A DNA stretch of 14,015 bases, from contig DBDL01000136.1 of assembly GCA_002293545.1 (NCBI GenBank), forward strand, positions 329 to 14,343. Direction: 5' to 3'. The translations under genes were made by a program, and so were the position numbers. The notes under the pieces are model-generated. The model was not told where the DNA came from, did not search any database, and saw nothing but the letters and a program-made list of their open reading frames with translations. Source of the stretch: Lachnoclostridium sp. UBA933. GTDB lineage: Bacteria; Bacillota; Clostridia; Lachnospirales; Lachnospiraceae. Shown here in pieces: positions 7,477 to 14,015 of this stretch. Each line of letters starts with the position of its first letter. The stretch's first letter is position 1.

Positions 7477-8445
7477 CTACCAGTAGCATCCTCCTTCAAC
7501 CTTCTCTGCATTTTGGGGTTTTTCGTTATCACTGGGTCTAATCCAATTATCATTAATAAAACCTGCATATTCCGGTTGATCTTCTACCCATCTTTTCCCG
7601 TAAATACCAAACAGCATTTGCGTCCACCCCGCTAAATGTATCGCTATTTTTCCTTTTCTTTTAATATGGGCGGCTAAATTCATACCATAAGCACCGCATC
7701 CAATCAAGGCAATGTCATAATCAAGCCTGTCGATTTCCCTTTTCATATGCTCCAGCGCATCAAACCATGTTTCAAAACCAGTCTTATTGTCTGCGATACT
7801 TTGTACTGCTTTCACAAGCAGCAGGTTTTCAAATTCAGGCAATACCTCCGGATTGTCAAATAAATATTCTCTCTTTTCATACTGCTTTTTAATAGATTCT
7901 GTAAATGGGTGCACAACCAAAACCTTTTTCCCTTTTAATAAACTTGTCCACGGATTATCCCAGCAAAACGGCGCACAATAACCATCTAAATTAATTGTTC
8001 CGATTCCCTGCAGTTCTTTTGAAAGATACTCTTCCTGATCAATATAACTGCCTAATATATCAATATATTTTATATCTTCCAAAACCAATTCGGCATACTG
8101 CTTCATGAAATCAACTGAATCCGGGAAAAAACCTGCGTTTAATCTTAACGAACGTAAACACTCTTCTGGAAAGATACATCCCTTTTGATGAATATAATCT
8201 ATATAATCTTGAAAATCCAAGCCCTCCCTGCACCTTTTACAGCAGCAGACGGCATTTAATTCTATGGTACCAAATTTGCAGACCATCAACCCGTTTTTCG
8301 ATGATAAAATGGATTCCCGAACAAAATCATTTGCTTCCTGGTTAAAATATTTTACTCTTGATTCATCAAACCATTCATATTTATGGATACGAATGGTTTG
8401 ATGAATCCGTCTGAAACATTTCAATATAAAGTGTTCAAATCTCAT
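7477..8445 (-). CDS. GT-D-like glycosyltransferase domain protein
   Basis: A soluble 322-residue protein that I assign tentatively to the GT-D (formerly DUF1792) glycosyltransferase group seen in polysaccharide loci. The N-terminal core has LMVCKFGTIELNAV (53-66), where classical GT-D enzymes carry a GDGE (DxE) metal-binding motif; here it reads GTIE, so the first acidic residue is absent. A well-conserved-looking C-terminal half follows: KVLVVHPFTESI (174-185), WFDAL (227-231), IALIGCGAYG (245-254), and HLAGWTQMLFGIYGKRW (270-286). A cysteine cluster CCCKRC lies at 67-72. The ATG overlaps the polymerase gene by 11 bases and has a GAGAGG site; the stop abuts the flippase ATG. Codons 13-29 contain a perfect 17-bp inverted repeat. 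It could instead be a non-catalytic or differently acting relative; the acceptor is unknown. Confidence 0.7.
   Translation of the reverse strand: MRFEHFILKCFRRIHQTIRIHKYEWFDESRVKYFNQEANDFVRESILSSKNGLMVCKFGTIELNAVCCCKRCREGLDFQDYIDYIHQKGCIFPEECLRSLRLNAGFFPDSVDFMKQYAELVLEDIKYIDILGSYIDQEEYLSKELQGIGTINLDGYCAPFCWDNPWTSLLKGKKVLVVHPFTESIKKQYEKREYLFDNPEVLPEFENLLLVKAVQSIADNKTGFETWFDALEHMKREIDRLDYDIALIGCGAYGMNLAAHIKRKGKIAIHLAGWTQMLFGIYGKRWVEDQPEYAGFINDNWIRPSDNEKPQNAEKVEGGCYW
8360..8407. repeat. Perfect 17-bp inverted repeat (hairpin) inside a coding region
   Basis: The arms GATTCATCAAACCATTC (8360-8376) and GAATGGTTTGATGAATC (8391-8407) are exact reverse complements, separated by a 14-base loop. In the transcript of the GT-D-like gene the stem occupies about +39 to +86 from the start codon. 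It has no T run after it and no GC-rich core, so it does not look like a terminator. Confidence 0.9.
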
Positions 8446-9736
8446 TTTTAGCCTCTCTTAAACAATAATATCTTACGTATTCAAATATACAAATTACCAG
8501 AGGTAAGGAAAAAATCCTGTAGTTATCAGTAATAATTGTAGATACTGATGTTATGATAATAAATATAAAGACACCGTACAAATAAGAATATTTGTGCTGC
8601 AATGATTGCGTTTTAATAATCCGAAGCGTTTTCCACATCCGAAACAGAATAAACAGGTATAAAAATAATCCGGTTAATCCCATCTGAGCCAATAATCCAA
8701 ACACTCCAACATCCGATAAATAAAACATTCTGTTGCTTCCCATCAGGATAGGCAGATAGGAATCCGATGCATCACTGATAAAACCCATTCCGAATAACGG
8801 ATTTGACAAGAAACTCTCCCAATAATATGAAACAGATTGAATTTTATGCTGGGCAGACAATACACTTTCCAAAGAAGAATTACCTTGAAATGTGCTGATA
8901 AATGTTGTAAACAAATCAGAACCAATCAGAACACCAACAGCCGTTACGGCCATTATCATTTTTTTGATAAATGTATTTATCCTATTATTTGAATATAAAA
9001 AAATGAACACAAACGCAGCTAGGACTGAAACTGTATAAATTCTTGTCATTGTTATAAAGAATACATTATATAATCCAAGCACAAGAAATATTATGCTGAA
9101 AAATCTATCATTTAATCCCTTGAACCGATTATTGAAAAATTTATCAAATTCATATATGATTATGATATTAGCTAAAAAGCTCATGATGATCCTGACACTG
9201 CCTGATCTGCTCCCTACTATATTACTTGCAAAATAACTCTGCATAATAACGGAATCATATGTGTTATACATATAAGTTTGAATAATTATAATTATGAAAT
9301 ATATGAAAAATATTTTCCCCAATAAGCCAAACATTTTTTGATATCCATCTTCAATAATAAATAACCGTCCTATGGGGATCACCATCAATATACATAAAAA
9401 ATGTTCACATGTCCTAAATAATTGAAAAACAGATTGTTCACGATATGTATAAAAAGAAAACAATGCGCAGAGAAGAACACATCCCAATACCACATAAATA
9501 TATTGCCTGAGAGTTTTTTCGATTTTTTCTTTATAATGATAGAATTGACTGCCCTTATGGGAAACAAAAATAACAATAATCGTCATCGCAATGATCAGTG
9601 ATTTACGTCCGACTGAATTAATACTATACCATATTGTCGGCATTAAAATAACCCCAAAGAAATCCAGCTCAAGAAGCACTGTTATAAAAAACCATATTTT
9701 CAAAAAGATAGAGTTTTTATTGATGATTACCCTCAT
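8435..9736 (-). CDS. wzy: Wzy-type O-antigen/capsule polymerase
   Basis: A 433-residue polytopic membrane protein with about 10-12 hydrophobic segments, large numbers of Ile and Phe, and very AT-rich codons. Wzy enzymes join lipid-linked repeat units on the outer face of the membrane. The most recognisable part is the extracytoplasmic region at about 296-370: a Trp306-containing helix, then NPLFGMGF (312-319), an aspartate-containing loop, and GVFGLLAQMGLTGLFLYL before the last helices. This matches the Wzy_C/O-antigen ligase pattern of NPLFGxG followed by a GxxG-rich helix. Overall similarity within the family is always low, so ligase-type functions cannot be fully excluded, but beside a Wzx-like flippase polymerase is the natural reading. 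A GGAGGAAG site precedes ATG 9736, 15 bases after the GT2 stop. Confidence 0.85.
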   Translation of the reverse strand: MRVIINKNSIFLKIWFFITVLLELDFFGVILMPTIWYSINSVGRKSLIIAMTIIVIFVSHKGSQFYHYKEKIEKTLRQYIYVVLGCVLLCALFSFYTYREQSVFQLFRTCEHFLCILMVIPIGRLFIIEDGYQKMFGLLGKIFFIYFIIIIIQTYMYNTYDSVIMQSYFASNIVGSRSGSVRIIMSFLANIIIIYEFDKFFNNRFKGLNDRFFSIIFLVLGLYNVFFITMTRIYTVSVLAAFVFIFLYSNNRINTFIKKMIMAVTAVGVLIGSDLFTTFISTFQGNSSLESVLSAQHKIQSVSYYWESFLSNPLFGMGFISDASDSYLPILMGSNRMFYLSDVGVFGLLAQMGLTGLFLYLFILFRMWKTLRIIKTQSLQHKYSYLYGVFIFIIITSVSTIITDNYRIFSLPLVICIFEYVRYYCLREAKNEI

Positions 9737-9751
9737 TTTATTCTTCCTCCG

Positions 9752-10639
9752 TTAATTAAGATTCCGTACCGTTTTCCCTGTTTTTTTATGAATACCGTCG
9801 ATAAGCGCACAAAGCGCAATTCCATAAGATTTATTTTTTCTAAACCGGGATATAAACCAATATTTAAAACTTTCATATATTACAAAAAGAAACGCATGTA
9901 TCCCCAAGTTATTTTTTCTTACACAGTACATTCTGTTTCTTATGACATAATACGCTATAAACTTTGAAGGCGAACCCGTAACCGATGCACTGACCCTATG
10001 CCACATGATTGCTTTTGGTATATATTTTATGTCAATATTATGATTGGCAAGTCGTATGGAATAATCATTGTCCTCACAATACATAAAATAATTTTCATCG
10101 AGTAAGCCGACTTTTTTTACAATTTCAGCTTTCATCATAAAACAGCATCCATTGCAAAAACTCACTTTTTTTTCCGTATCATATTGACCCGTATCTTCCT
10201 GATCCAGTCCATACTGCCGTGAATCTGTCAAAAATTTTCTCAGTTCCCCGCCTGCACACCATATTTTATTGGAATTGACCGGGTAGTAATATATTTTAGG
10301 TACAACAACGGTACGGCAATCAGAATGTTCAAGTAAAATCTTAATCATATCGCCATGAATCACCGTATCATTGTTTAATAACATTATGTGAGTGGCATTG
10401 TGACTCAACGCATATTTTATCCCTATATTATTTCCTGCCGAAAACCCTAGATTTTCTGTTGATTCCAGTAATTCGATATCCGGTATTTTTCTCAGTCGTT
10501 CCATTGAATTATCATTGGATGCGTTATCTACAACAATGATTTTTTCTATTTTGACACTGGAACTTCTAATACTTTCTATACAGTCAATCGTTAATTTTGA
10601 TTGATTAAAATTTACAAGTATGACATATATTTTATTCAT
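9752..10639 (-). CDS. GT2-family glycosyltransferase (rhamnosyltransferase-like)
   Basis: A 295-residue GT-A-fold enzyme of family GT2, of the WbbL-like type, that should add one sugar to the growing lipid-linked repeat unit at the cytoplasmic face. Motifs run in the usual order: VILVNFN (6-12), IIVVDNASNDNS (34-45), ENLGFSAGNNIGI (62-74), LLNNDT (87-92, the metal-binding part), and MYCEDNDYSIRL (186-197, with the ED.D of the catalytic region). MWHRVSASV (212-220) carries the conserved late histidine. A hydrophobic stretch at about 247-263 could make it membrane-associated. The ATG immediately follows the TAA of the split GT4 gene, and GGGAG lies within the end of that gene. Rhamnose as donor is suggested by family resemblance only. 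No rhamnose pathway gene is present in the window. Confidence 0.92.
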   Translation of the reverse strand: MNKIYVILVNFNQSKLTIDCIESIRSSSVKIEKIIVVDNASNDNSMERLRKIPDIELLESTENLGFSAGNNIGIKYALSHNATHIMLLNNDTVIHGDMIKILLEHSDCRTVVVPKIYYYPVNSNKIWCAGGELRKFLTDSRQYGLDQEDTGQYDTEKKVSFCNGCCFMMKAEIVKKVGLLDENYFMYCEDNDYSIRLANHNIDIKYIPKAIMWHRVSASVTGSPSKFIAYYVIRNRMYCVRKNNLGIHAFLFVIYESFKYWFISRFRKNKSYGIALCALIDGIHKKTGKTVRNLN

Positions 10640-11572
10640 TTAGTTCTTCACTCCCAATTCATGAATACGTTTCCTCCAGTATTCAAAAGAACGATTCTGC
10701 GAAAATATATTTGATACCAATGTTCTGGCATTTTCACCGATTTTTTTCTCATCAAGCCTATGATCTAATATTTTCCTGACCACGTTTATATATTCCTCCG
10801 GTGTATTACAGAAAATATAGGATTCATTGTCTTTTGCAGGTATTCCCTCAATGCCGATATGATTCGTTAAAACAACCACTCCGGCAGACATTGCCTCAAG
10901 AACCTTTACCTTAATTCCGCCGCCGATTACTAAAGGCGCCGCCATACAAAGACAATTTGAAAAATAACCTCGTAACTCTTCTGCGGCAACAAATCCGGTT
11001 ATTATAATATTTGCGGCTTTTCGTTTTAAAAGGCTTTTATTGGGCCGGTTTCCAATAACAATAAACCGGATGTTCCATTTTGTTAATTCGGGCATCACAT
11101 GATCAATAAACCATATGGCACTCTTGTAATTTTCCGCCCGGTCCATTGCGCCGTAAAAAATAATATCTTTTGTATTATGTTTTGAACTTACTTCTGAAAA
11201 AGTTTCATAGTAAGGGGTTATGGTAAATACTTTTTCTTGGGGAACCCCATTCCCCACAAGTAAATTACTATCCTTTTCACTTTGAGTATATACTAAATCA
11301 CAGGCAGAAATCTCATAAAGCTCCTTTGCTTTCATCGCCTCGTAAAGCATTTTATTTACTTTCTTTCCCAACACCCCTTTGGCGTGTTCCCATTTTCTTT
11401 GGTAACTTAAAAAAGTGACATCATGCTCTGAAACAGCAATCGGGATATTGGGGAAAATCGCTTTAATCTCATGGGCAATCATAAGGATTTGTGTCCATTC
11501 CAAAATGATAACATCTGGAATATAGCCCTCTTTTTTTATGTAGATCAATTTATTTATCATCATCTTTCTCAT
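10640..11572 (-). CDS. C-terminal part of the split GT4 glycosyltransferase
   Basis: A 310-residue open frame that lacks roughly the first 98 residues of the GT-B N-terminal domain. It contains PDVIILEWTQ, SEHDVTFLSY and the whole C-terminal donor-binding domain: DIIFYGAMDRAENYKSA, FIVIGNRP, ITGFVAAEELRGYFSN, then GGGIKVKVLEAMSAGVVVL with the conserved Glu of the EX7E-like region. It ends with a typical terminal helix, FEYWRKRIHELG. A GGAAG sequence four bases before ATG 11572 could allow reinitiation after the TAA 45 bases upstream. It would be active only if combined with the N-terminal piece, which is unproven. Its stop abuts the next GT2 start. Confidence 0.7.
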   Translation of the reverse strand: MRKMMINKLIYIKKEGYIPDVIILEWTQILMIAHEIKAIFPNIPIAVSEHDVTFLSYQRKWEHAKGVLGKKVNKMLYEAMKAKELYEISACDLVYTQSEKDSNLLVGNGVPQEKVFTITPYYETFSEVSSKHNTKDIIFYGAMDRAENYKSAIWFIDHVMPELTKWNIRFIVIGNRPNKSLLKRKAANIIITGFVAAEELRGYFSNCLCMAAPLVIGGGIKVKVLEAMSAGVVVLTNHIGIEGIPAKDNESYIFCNTPEEYINVVRKILDHRLDEKKIGENARTLVSNIFSQNRSFEYWRKRIHELGVKN

Positions 11573-11617
11573 GATACTTCCAAATAAAACATAACATTGC
11601 TTTGGCTGAAACGGTAT

Positions 11618-11866
11618 TTAAATAAGGTCAGGAATCCTCCTCTTTATTTTATCAATCTTATTATCGGAAATATACAATACCGAATCATCAATCCCATAGT
11701 TCTCTAAATCAATTTTTTTTCTATTATTTTCACTGCAAAAGCTTACAACACGAATACCGTCCCCATCGGCATCTGCCAGTTTTTTTAAATAATAGTTAAA
11801 TGTTTTTCCGCCGGCATGACCAATATCATCGTATGGCGTAAATCTCGAAATAAATAATATATTCAT
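11618..11866 (-). CDS. N-terminal fragment of the split GT4 glycosyltransferase
   Basis: An 82-residue reading frame from ATG 11866 to the premature TAA at 11620-11618. It holds only the first strand and glycine-rich loop of the GT-B N-terminal domain (ISRFTPYDDIGHAGGKTF, residues 6-23) and ends at IPDLI. A frame extension upstream to 11941 overlaps the GT2 gene and is not the start; ATG 11866 overlaps the GT2 stop as TAATG. On its own it cannot be an active enzyme. Confidence 0.6.
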   Translation of the reverse strand: MNILFISRFTPYDDIGHAGGKTFNYYLKKLADADGDGIRVVSFCSENNRKKIDLENYGIDDSVLYISDNKIDKIKRRIPDLI

Positions 11867-12753
11867 TATGCTTTCCTCAATAATACATAAACTCTCATAA
11901 ACAAAGATTTTGAAAATCCAACTCCTGAATAATAATTGCAAAACAGTAAGCGAAACCAGTTCCTTGTACTTCCCCTGTAGTTCGCCAATGTTTTAATAAA
12001 CTCATTTCTGTTATCAGGAAAACATGACAAAAGACATTTCGATATATTCTCTCGTTTGTGTGATTGATCTCCAAGAATTTTTTTTAATCTTTTTGTCATT
12101 GATTGATTTCCCCCATACACATTTTCACCTTGCTGCCTGTAATACATATGCGGATATCTGTCATTTATTATGACCCCTTCTAATAAAAGGCATACGGACA
12201 TCACCCACCAATCGTGCGGAATCCCATATATTCTTTTTGCTTTTATTATCCTGTCAAACAAATATTTATTAAATATCTGTGTACACCCCAGTACCCTGCA
12301 CTTACAAATCGTATCAATCAATGTATATTTTTCATTAACGGCAAATTCGCCCAGTACATTAATGTTATTATCAACCATCGTTACACTGCAGCAATAAAGT
12401 GCAGGTACATCCGTGACGGTTTGAAGGGAATCAACTGCTGTTTGTACTTTATCCTCAAACCAAATATCATCCTGATCAGCAAATGCATAATATTCAGCTT
12501 CATCCGCATTGTAAAGCAATTCAAGAAAGCTGTCAGCCCAACCGACATTCTCTCCTTTCAATAATTGAATCCTATGAGGATAGTCTGCCGCATACTTTTG
12601 TAAAATATCAAACGTGCCATCGGTTGATCCGTCGTCACGTATACGGATGCTTAATTCGGTACCAATATCAAGCTTTTGATTCAATATACTCTCTATTTGT
12701 TTTGTAATATACTTATGCCCGTTATATGTTGACATCAGGATCAATACTTTCAT
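11866..12753 (-). CDS. GT2-family glycosyltransferase (RgpB/rhamnosyltransferase-like)
   Basis: A 295-residue GT-A-fold enzyme of family GT2, adding a sugar to the lipid-linked repeat unit in the cytoplasm. Motifs: ILMSTYNGHKYITKQIESIL (5-24), RIRDDGSTDGT (37-47), FADQDDIWFEDK (91-102, metal-binding DxD-like), and GIPHDWWVM (177-185). YRQQGENVYG (205-214) follows; the HDWW and YRQxGxN elements are those of rhamnosyltransferase-like GT2 enzymes such as RgpB. The frame continues upstream to 12852, but ATG 12753 is chosen because the GT2 core begins there and GAGGAG lies six bases upstream; the extension would overlap the SDR gene. It follows that gene by 29 bases and its stop overlaps the GT4 start as TAATG. 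The actual sugar is not determined. Confidence 0.93.
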   Translation of the reverse strand: MKVLILMSTYNGHKYITKQIESILNQKLDIGTELSIRIRDDGSTDGTFDILQKYAADYPHRIQLLKGENVGWADSFLELLYNADEAEYYAFADQDDIWFEDKVQTAVDSLQTVTDVPALYCCSVTMVDNNINVLGEFAVNEKYTLIDTICKCRVLGCTQIFNKYLFDRIIKAKRIYGIPHDWWVMSVCLLLEGVIINDRYPHMYYRQQGENVYGGNQSMTKRLKKILGDQSHKRENISKCLLSCFPDNRNEFIKTLANYRGSTRNWFRLLFCNYYSGVGFSKSLFMRVYVLLRKA

Positions 12754-12759
12754 TTCGTG

Positions 12760-12765
12760 CTCCTC
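12760..12765 (-). promoter_or_regulatory. Ribosome binding site that fixes the GT2 start
   Basis: GAGGAG ends six bases before ATG 12753 and supports the 295-residue protein over the longer frame starting at 12852. Confidence 0.75.
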
Positions 12766-12782
12766 AAGGTTTCTTGAATCGT

Positions 12783-13751
12783 TTACAGTATCCTCCTCCA
12801 ATAATCCAACATATCCGCAACTGTCTGCGTCATCGGAATCTTTTGTTCCCAACCGGTGTCTTTTTTTAATTTCGTTACATCCCCGACAATAATTCTTTCA
12901 TCTGTCGGCCGAAGCAGGGTGTCATCAATCCTTATGTCCAATTTATGTCCGATTTGATCTTCAATCATGGCTACAATATCCCTCATCTGATAGATATGCT
13001 CCGACGAAATATTATACGCCTCACCGGACTTTCCTTTCTCCGCTAAAAGTATCAGCGCAGACACTAAGTCCCTCTGATCCATAATAGCCCGTTTTGTTTC
13101 TAAATTACCTGTACGCAGCTCATAAACTCCTGACTTTTCAGCTAAAACCGCCCGTTTTGTAAAATCAGAAGTAACATCATTTACTTTTCGTGTGCCGGTA
13201 GAATTGAAAATACGGGCTCTGATACAGCGGATATGATCATTCATAAAATATTGAAATGAAATCAAATCCTGTCCGACTTTACTTATACCGTAAGGATGAA
13301 GCGGCTGCAGCTCCGCAGTTTCCTTAACATAAATGTTATCTCCGTCAATCTGATTCAGTGTTTCCCCGTATTCCGCACTGGAACATGCCACAACAACCAC
13401 CGGATCATAATTGTGATTCACCATTTTACGAACTTTTTTTATGGCTTCATATACGGCAATGGTTCCATTGATATTTGTTTCTATCGTTTCATATGGTTTT
13501 TCCCAGGATACTGTCGGATAACTTTGAGCGGCTAAATGATAAATTTGTTCCGGCAGATATTCAAAAATAATTTTTTCAATGTTTTGCGGATACCGTACGT
13601 CGCATTCCATCATATTGATTTCTTCAGAAATTTCAGTAATGTCAGTGGTCGGATTATAATATGTGCCAGCCACTTCATGACCCTGTGCGTATAAAAGCTC
13701 AACCATATGGGAACCAACCATTCCCCCTGCACCTGTAACTAATATTTTCAT
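12783..13751 (-). CDS. GDP-mannose 4,6-dehydratase/reductase-like SDR enzyme
   Basis: A 322-residue extended short-chain dehydrogenase that modifies a nucleotide sugar, most likely GDP-linked. Visible features are the Rossmann motif TGAGGMVG (6-13), YHLAAQSYPTVSW (71-83), the active-site ACSSAEYG (122-129), and the catalytic pair Tyr154/Lys158 in HPYGISK. RIFNSTGTRK (180-189) is followed by the C-terminal substrate region LLRPTDERIIVGDVTKL (279-295) and DTGW. The LAAQSYPTVSW and RPTDE..GD..KL..TGW elements are those of the GMD/RMD group (GDP-mannose 4,6-dehydratase and GDP-4-keto-6-deoxymannose reductase). I cannot decide between dehydratase and reductase. It starts three bases after the GmhA-like gene, which raises the possibility of a GDP-heptose rather than GDP-mannose substrate. 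The length is typical and no damage is seen. Confidence 0.88.
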   Translation of the reverse strand: MKILVTGAGGMVGSHMVELLYAQGHEVAGTYYNPTTDITEISEEINMMECDVRYPQNIEKIIFEYLPEQIYHLAAQSYPTVSWEKPYETIETNINGTIAVYEAIKKVRKMVNHNYDPVVVVACSSAEYGETLNQIDGDNIYVKETAELQPLHPYGISKVGQDLISFQYFMNDHIRCIRARIFNSTGTRKVNDVTSDFTKRAVLAEKSGVYELRTGNLETKRAIMDQRDLVSALILLAEKGKSGEAYNISSEHIYQMRDIVAMIEDQIGHKLDIRIDDTLLRPTDERIIVGDVTKLKKDTGWEQKIPMTQTVADMLDYWRRIL

Positions 13752-13754
13752 TAT

Positions 13755-14015
13755 TTATTTCTCCCCGAAAAATCTATCCTCAAGCATCAGACACAAACAA
13801 TGATAAATTGGTAAGTGATATTCTTGAATCCTATACGTTTCCGTTTCCGGTACGTTAATAGAAACATCCGCAGCCATTGACAGTTCTCCTTTTGTTTGTC
13901 CCGTAAGTCCGATTATTTTTATCCCGACAGCACGTGCAACCACCGTGGCGCTCATGATGTTTTTACTGTTACCCGATGTGGATATTCCCAAAAAGACATC
14001 ACCGGGTCTTCCAAG
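13755..14015 (-). CDS. gmhA: GmhA-like SIS-domain sugar-phosphate isomerase (C-terminal part)
   Basis: The frame is open to the window edge, so the N-terminal half is missing; 86 residues are visible. They contain the SIS phosphosugar-binding signature GDVFLGISTSGNSKN, then GLTGQTKGELSMAADVSINV, and the GmhA-type ending ETYRIQEYHLPIYHCLCLML. In that motif the His after QE corresponds to the catalytic histidine known in GmhA. GmhA converts sedoheptulose 7-phosphate to D-glycero-D-manno-heptose 7-phosphate, the first step to GDP- or ADP-heptose. A TTG at 13991 could be misread as the start, but it lies in the middle of the SIS signature. The gene ends three bases before the SDR gene. Other SIS isomerases are possible, though the RIQEYH ending favours GmhA. 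Confidence 0.85.
   Translation of the reverse strand, partial: LGRPGDVFLGISTSGNSKNIMSATVVARAVGIKIIGLTGQTKGELSMAADVSINVPETETYRIQEYHLPIYHCLCLMLEDRFFGEK

Larger units (their letters stand above)
10640..11866 (-). pseudogene. GT4-family glycosyltransferase interrupted by one in-frame TAA
   Basis: Read as one frame from ATG 11866 to the TAA at 10640, this is a GT-B glycosyltransferase of normal family length, about 408 codons. Its only defect is a TAA at 11620-11618 (codon 83). No base is gained or lost: the part before and the part after lie in the same frame. Fifteen codons (starting IPFQPKQCYVLFGSI) join the stop to the next in-frame ATG at 11572. The first part has the GT4 N-terminal strand and loop (NILFISRFTPYDDIGHAGGK). 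The second has the acceptor-domain SEHDVTFL and the donor-domain GGGIKVKVLEAMSAG. The start overlaps the upstream GT2 stop as TAATG. A true nonsense mutation, a sequencing error, or reinitiation yielding two chains are all possible. Confidence 0.75.

Noticed and set aside
11573..11641. Frameshift between the two GT4 pieces
   Set aside because: The distance between the stop codon (11620) and ATG 11572 is a multiple of three, and translation through the stop continues in the same frame into the second half. The lesion is a single nonsense codon.
12214..12564. Plus-strand reading frame of 116 codons
   Set aside because: It lies opposite a well-supported GT2 gene, shows no family features and is a shadow. 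The same holds for the plus-strand frames at 4642-5013, 109-342 and 13296-13535.
12754..12852. Longer N-terminus for the GT2 gene
   Set aside because: It overlaps the end of the SDR gene, is not part of the GT2 domain, and the downstream ATG has a clear GAGGAG site.
1..14015. CRISPR arrays, insertion sequences, tRNA or rRNA genes
   Set aside because: No regularly spaced repeats, transposase genes with terminal repeats, or RNA gene signatures were found on either strand.

Overview
The window is part of a surface-polysaccharide (capsule or exopolysaccharide) locus. Every convincing gene lies on the minus strand, so transcription runs from the right edge toward position 1. Low GC content, strong GGAGG-type ribosome binding sites, a CpsB/CpsC/CpsD-type phosphoregulatory set and a sortase point to a Gram-positive Firmicute. 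A gut-type clostridium such as a Lachnospiraceae member is my best guess, but that is an inference; no rRNA or housekeeping gene is present to fix it.

In order of transcription, the right part (14015 to about 3915) is the biosynthesis and export module. It holds the C-terminal half of a GmhA-like sedoheptulose-7-phosphate isomerase, a GDP-mannose dehydratase/reductase-like SDR enzyme, and a GT2 glycosyltransferase. A GT4 glycosyltransferase follows, split by one in-frame TAA, then a second GT2 enzyme, a Wzy-type polymerase, a GT-D-like glycosyltransferase, a Wzx-type flippase, and two tandem acyltransferase-3 membrane enzymes. The genes touch, overlap or sit within about 30 bases of each other, as in one polycistronic operon. 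The first gene is cut by the window edge, and the operon promoter and the initiating sugar-phosphate transferase are not in the window.

A 222-base gap (3693-3914) carries a good sigma-A-type promoter and opens a second module. This begins with a secreted, single-pass protein that has a sortase-substrate-like C-terminus without a canonical LPXTG, followed by a sortase and a four-helix membrane protein of unknown function. Then come the CpsB-type PHP tyrosine phosphatase, the CpsC/Wzz-type chain-length regulator, and the first 15 codons of what is very probably the CpsD tyrosine kinase.

Together the genes describe a Wzx/Wzy-dependent pathway. Sugar nucleotides, possibly heptose-derived, are assembled on a lipid carrier by the glycosyltransferases, acylated, flipped by Wzx, polymerised by Wzy, and controlled in length by the CpsB/C/D system. 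The less expected points are the sortase module beside the phosphoregulatory genes, a nonsense codon in an otherwise intact GT4 gene, and a perfect 17-bp inverted repeat inside the start of the GT-D-like gene.
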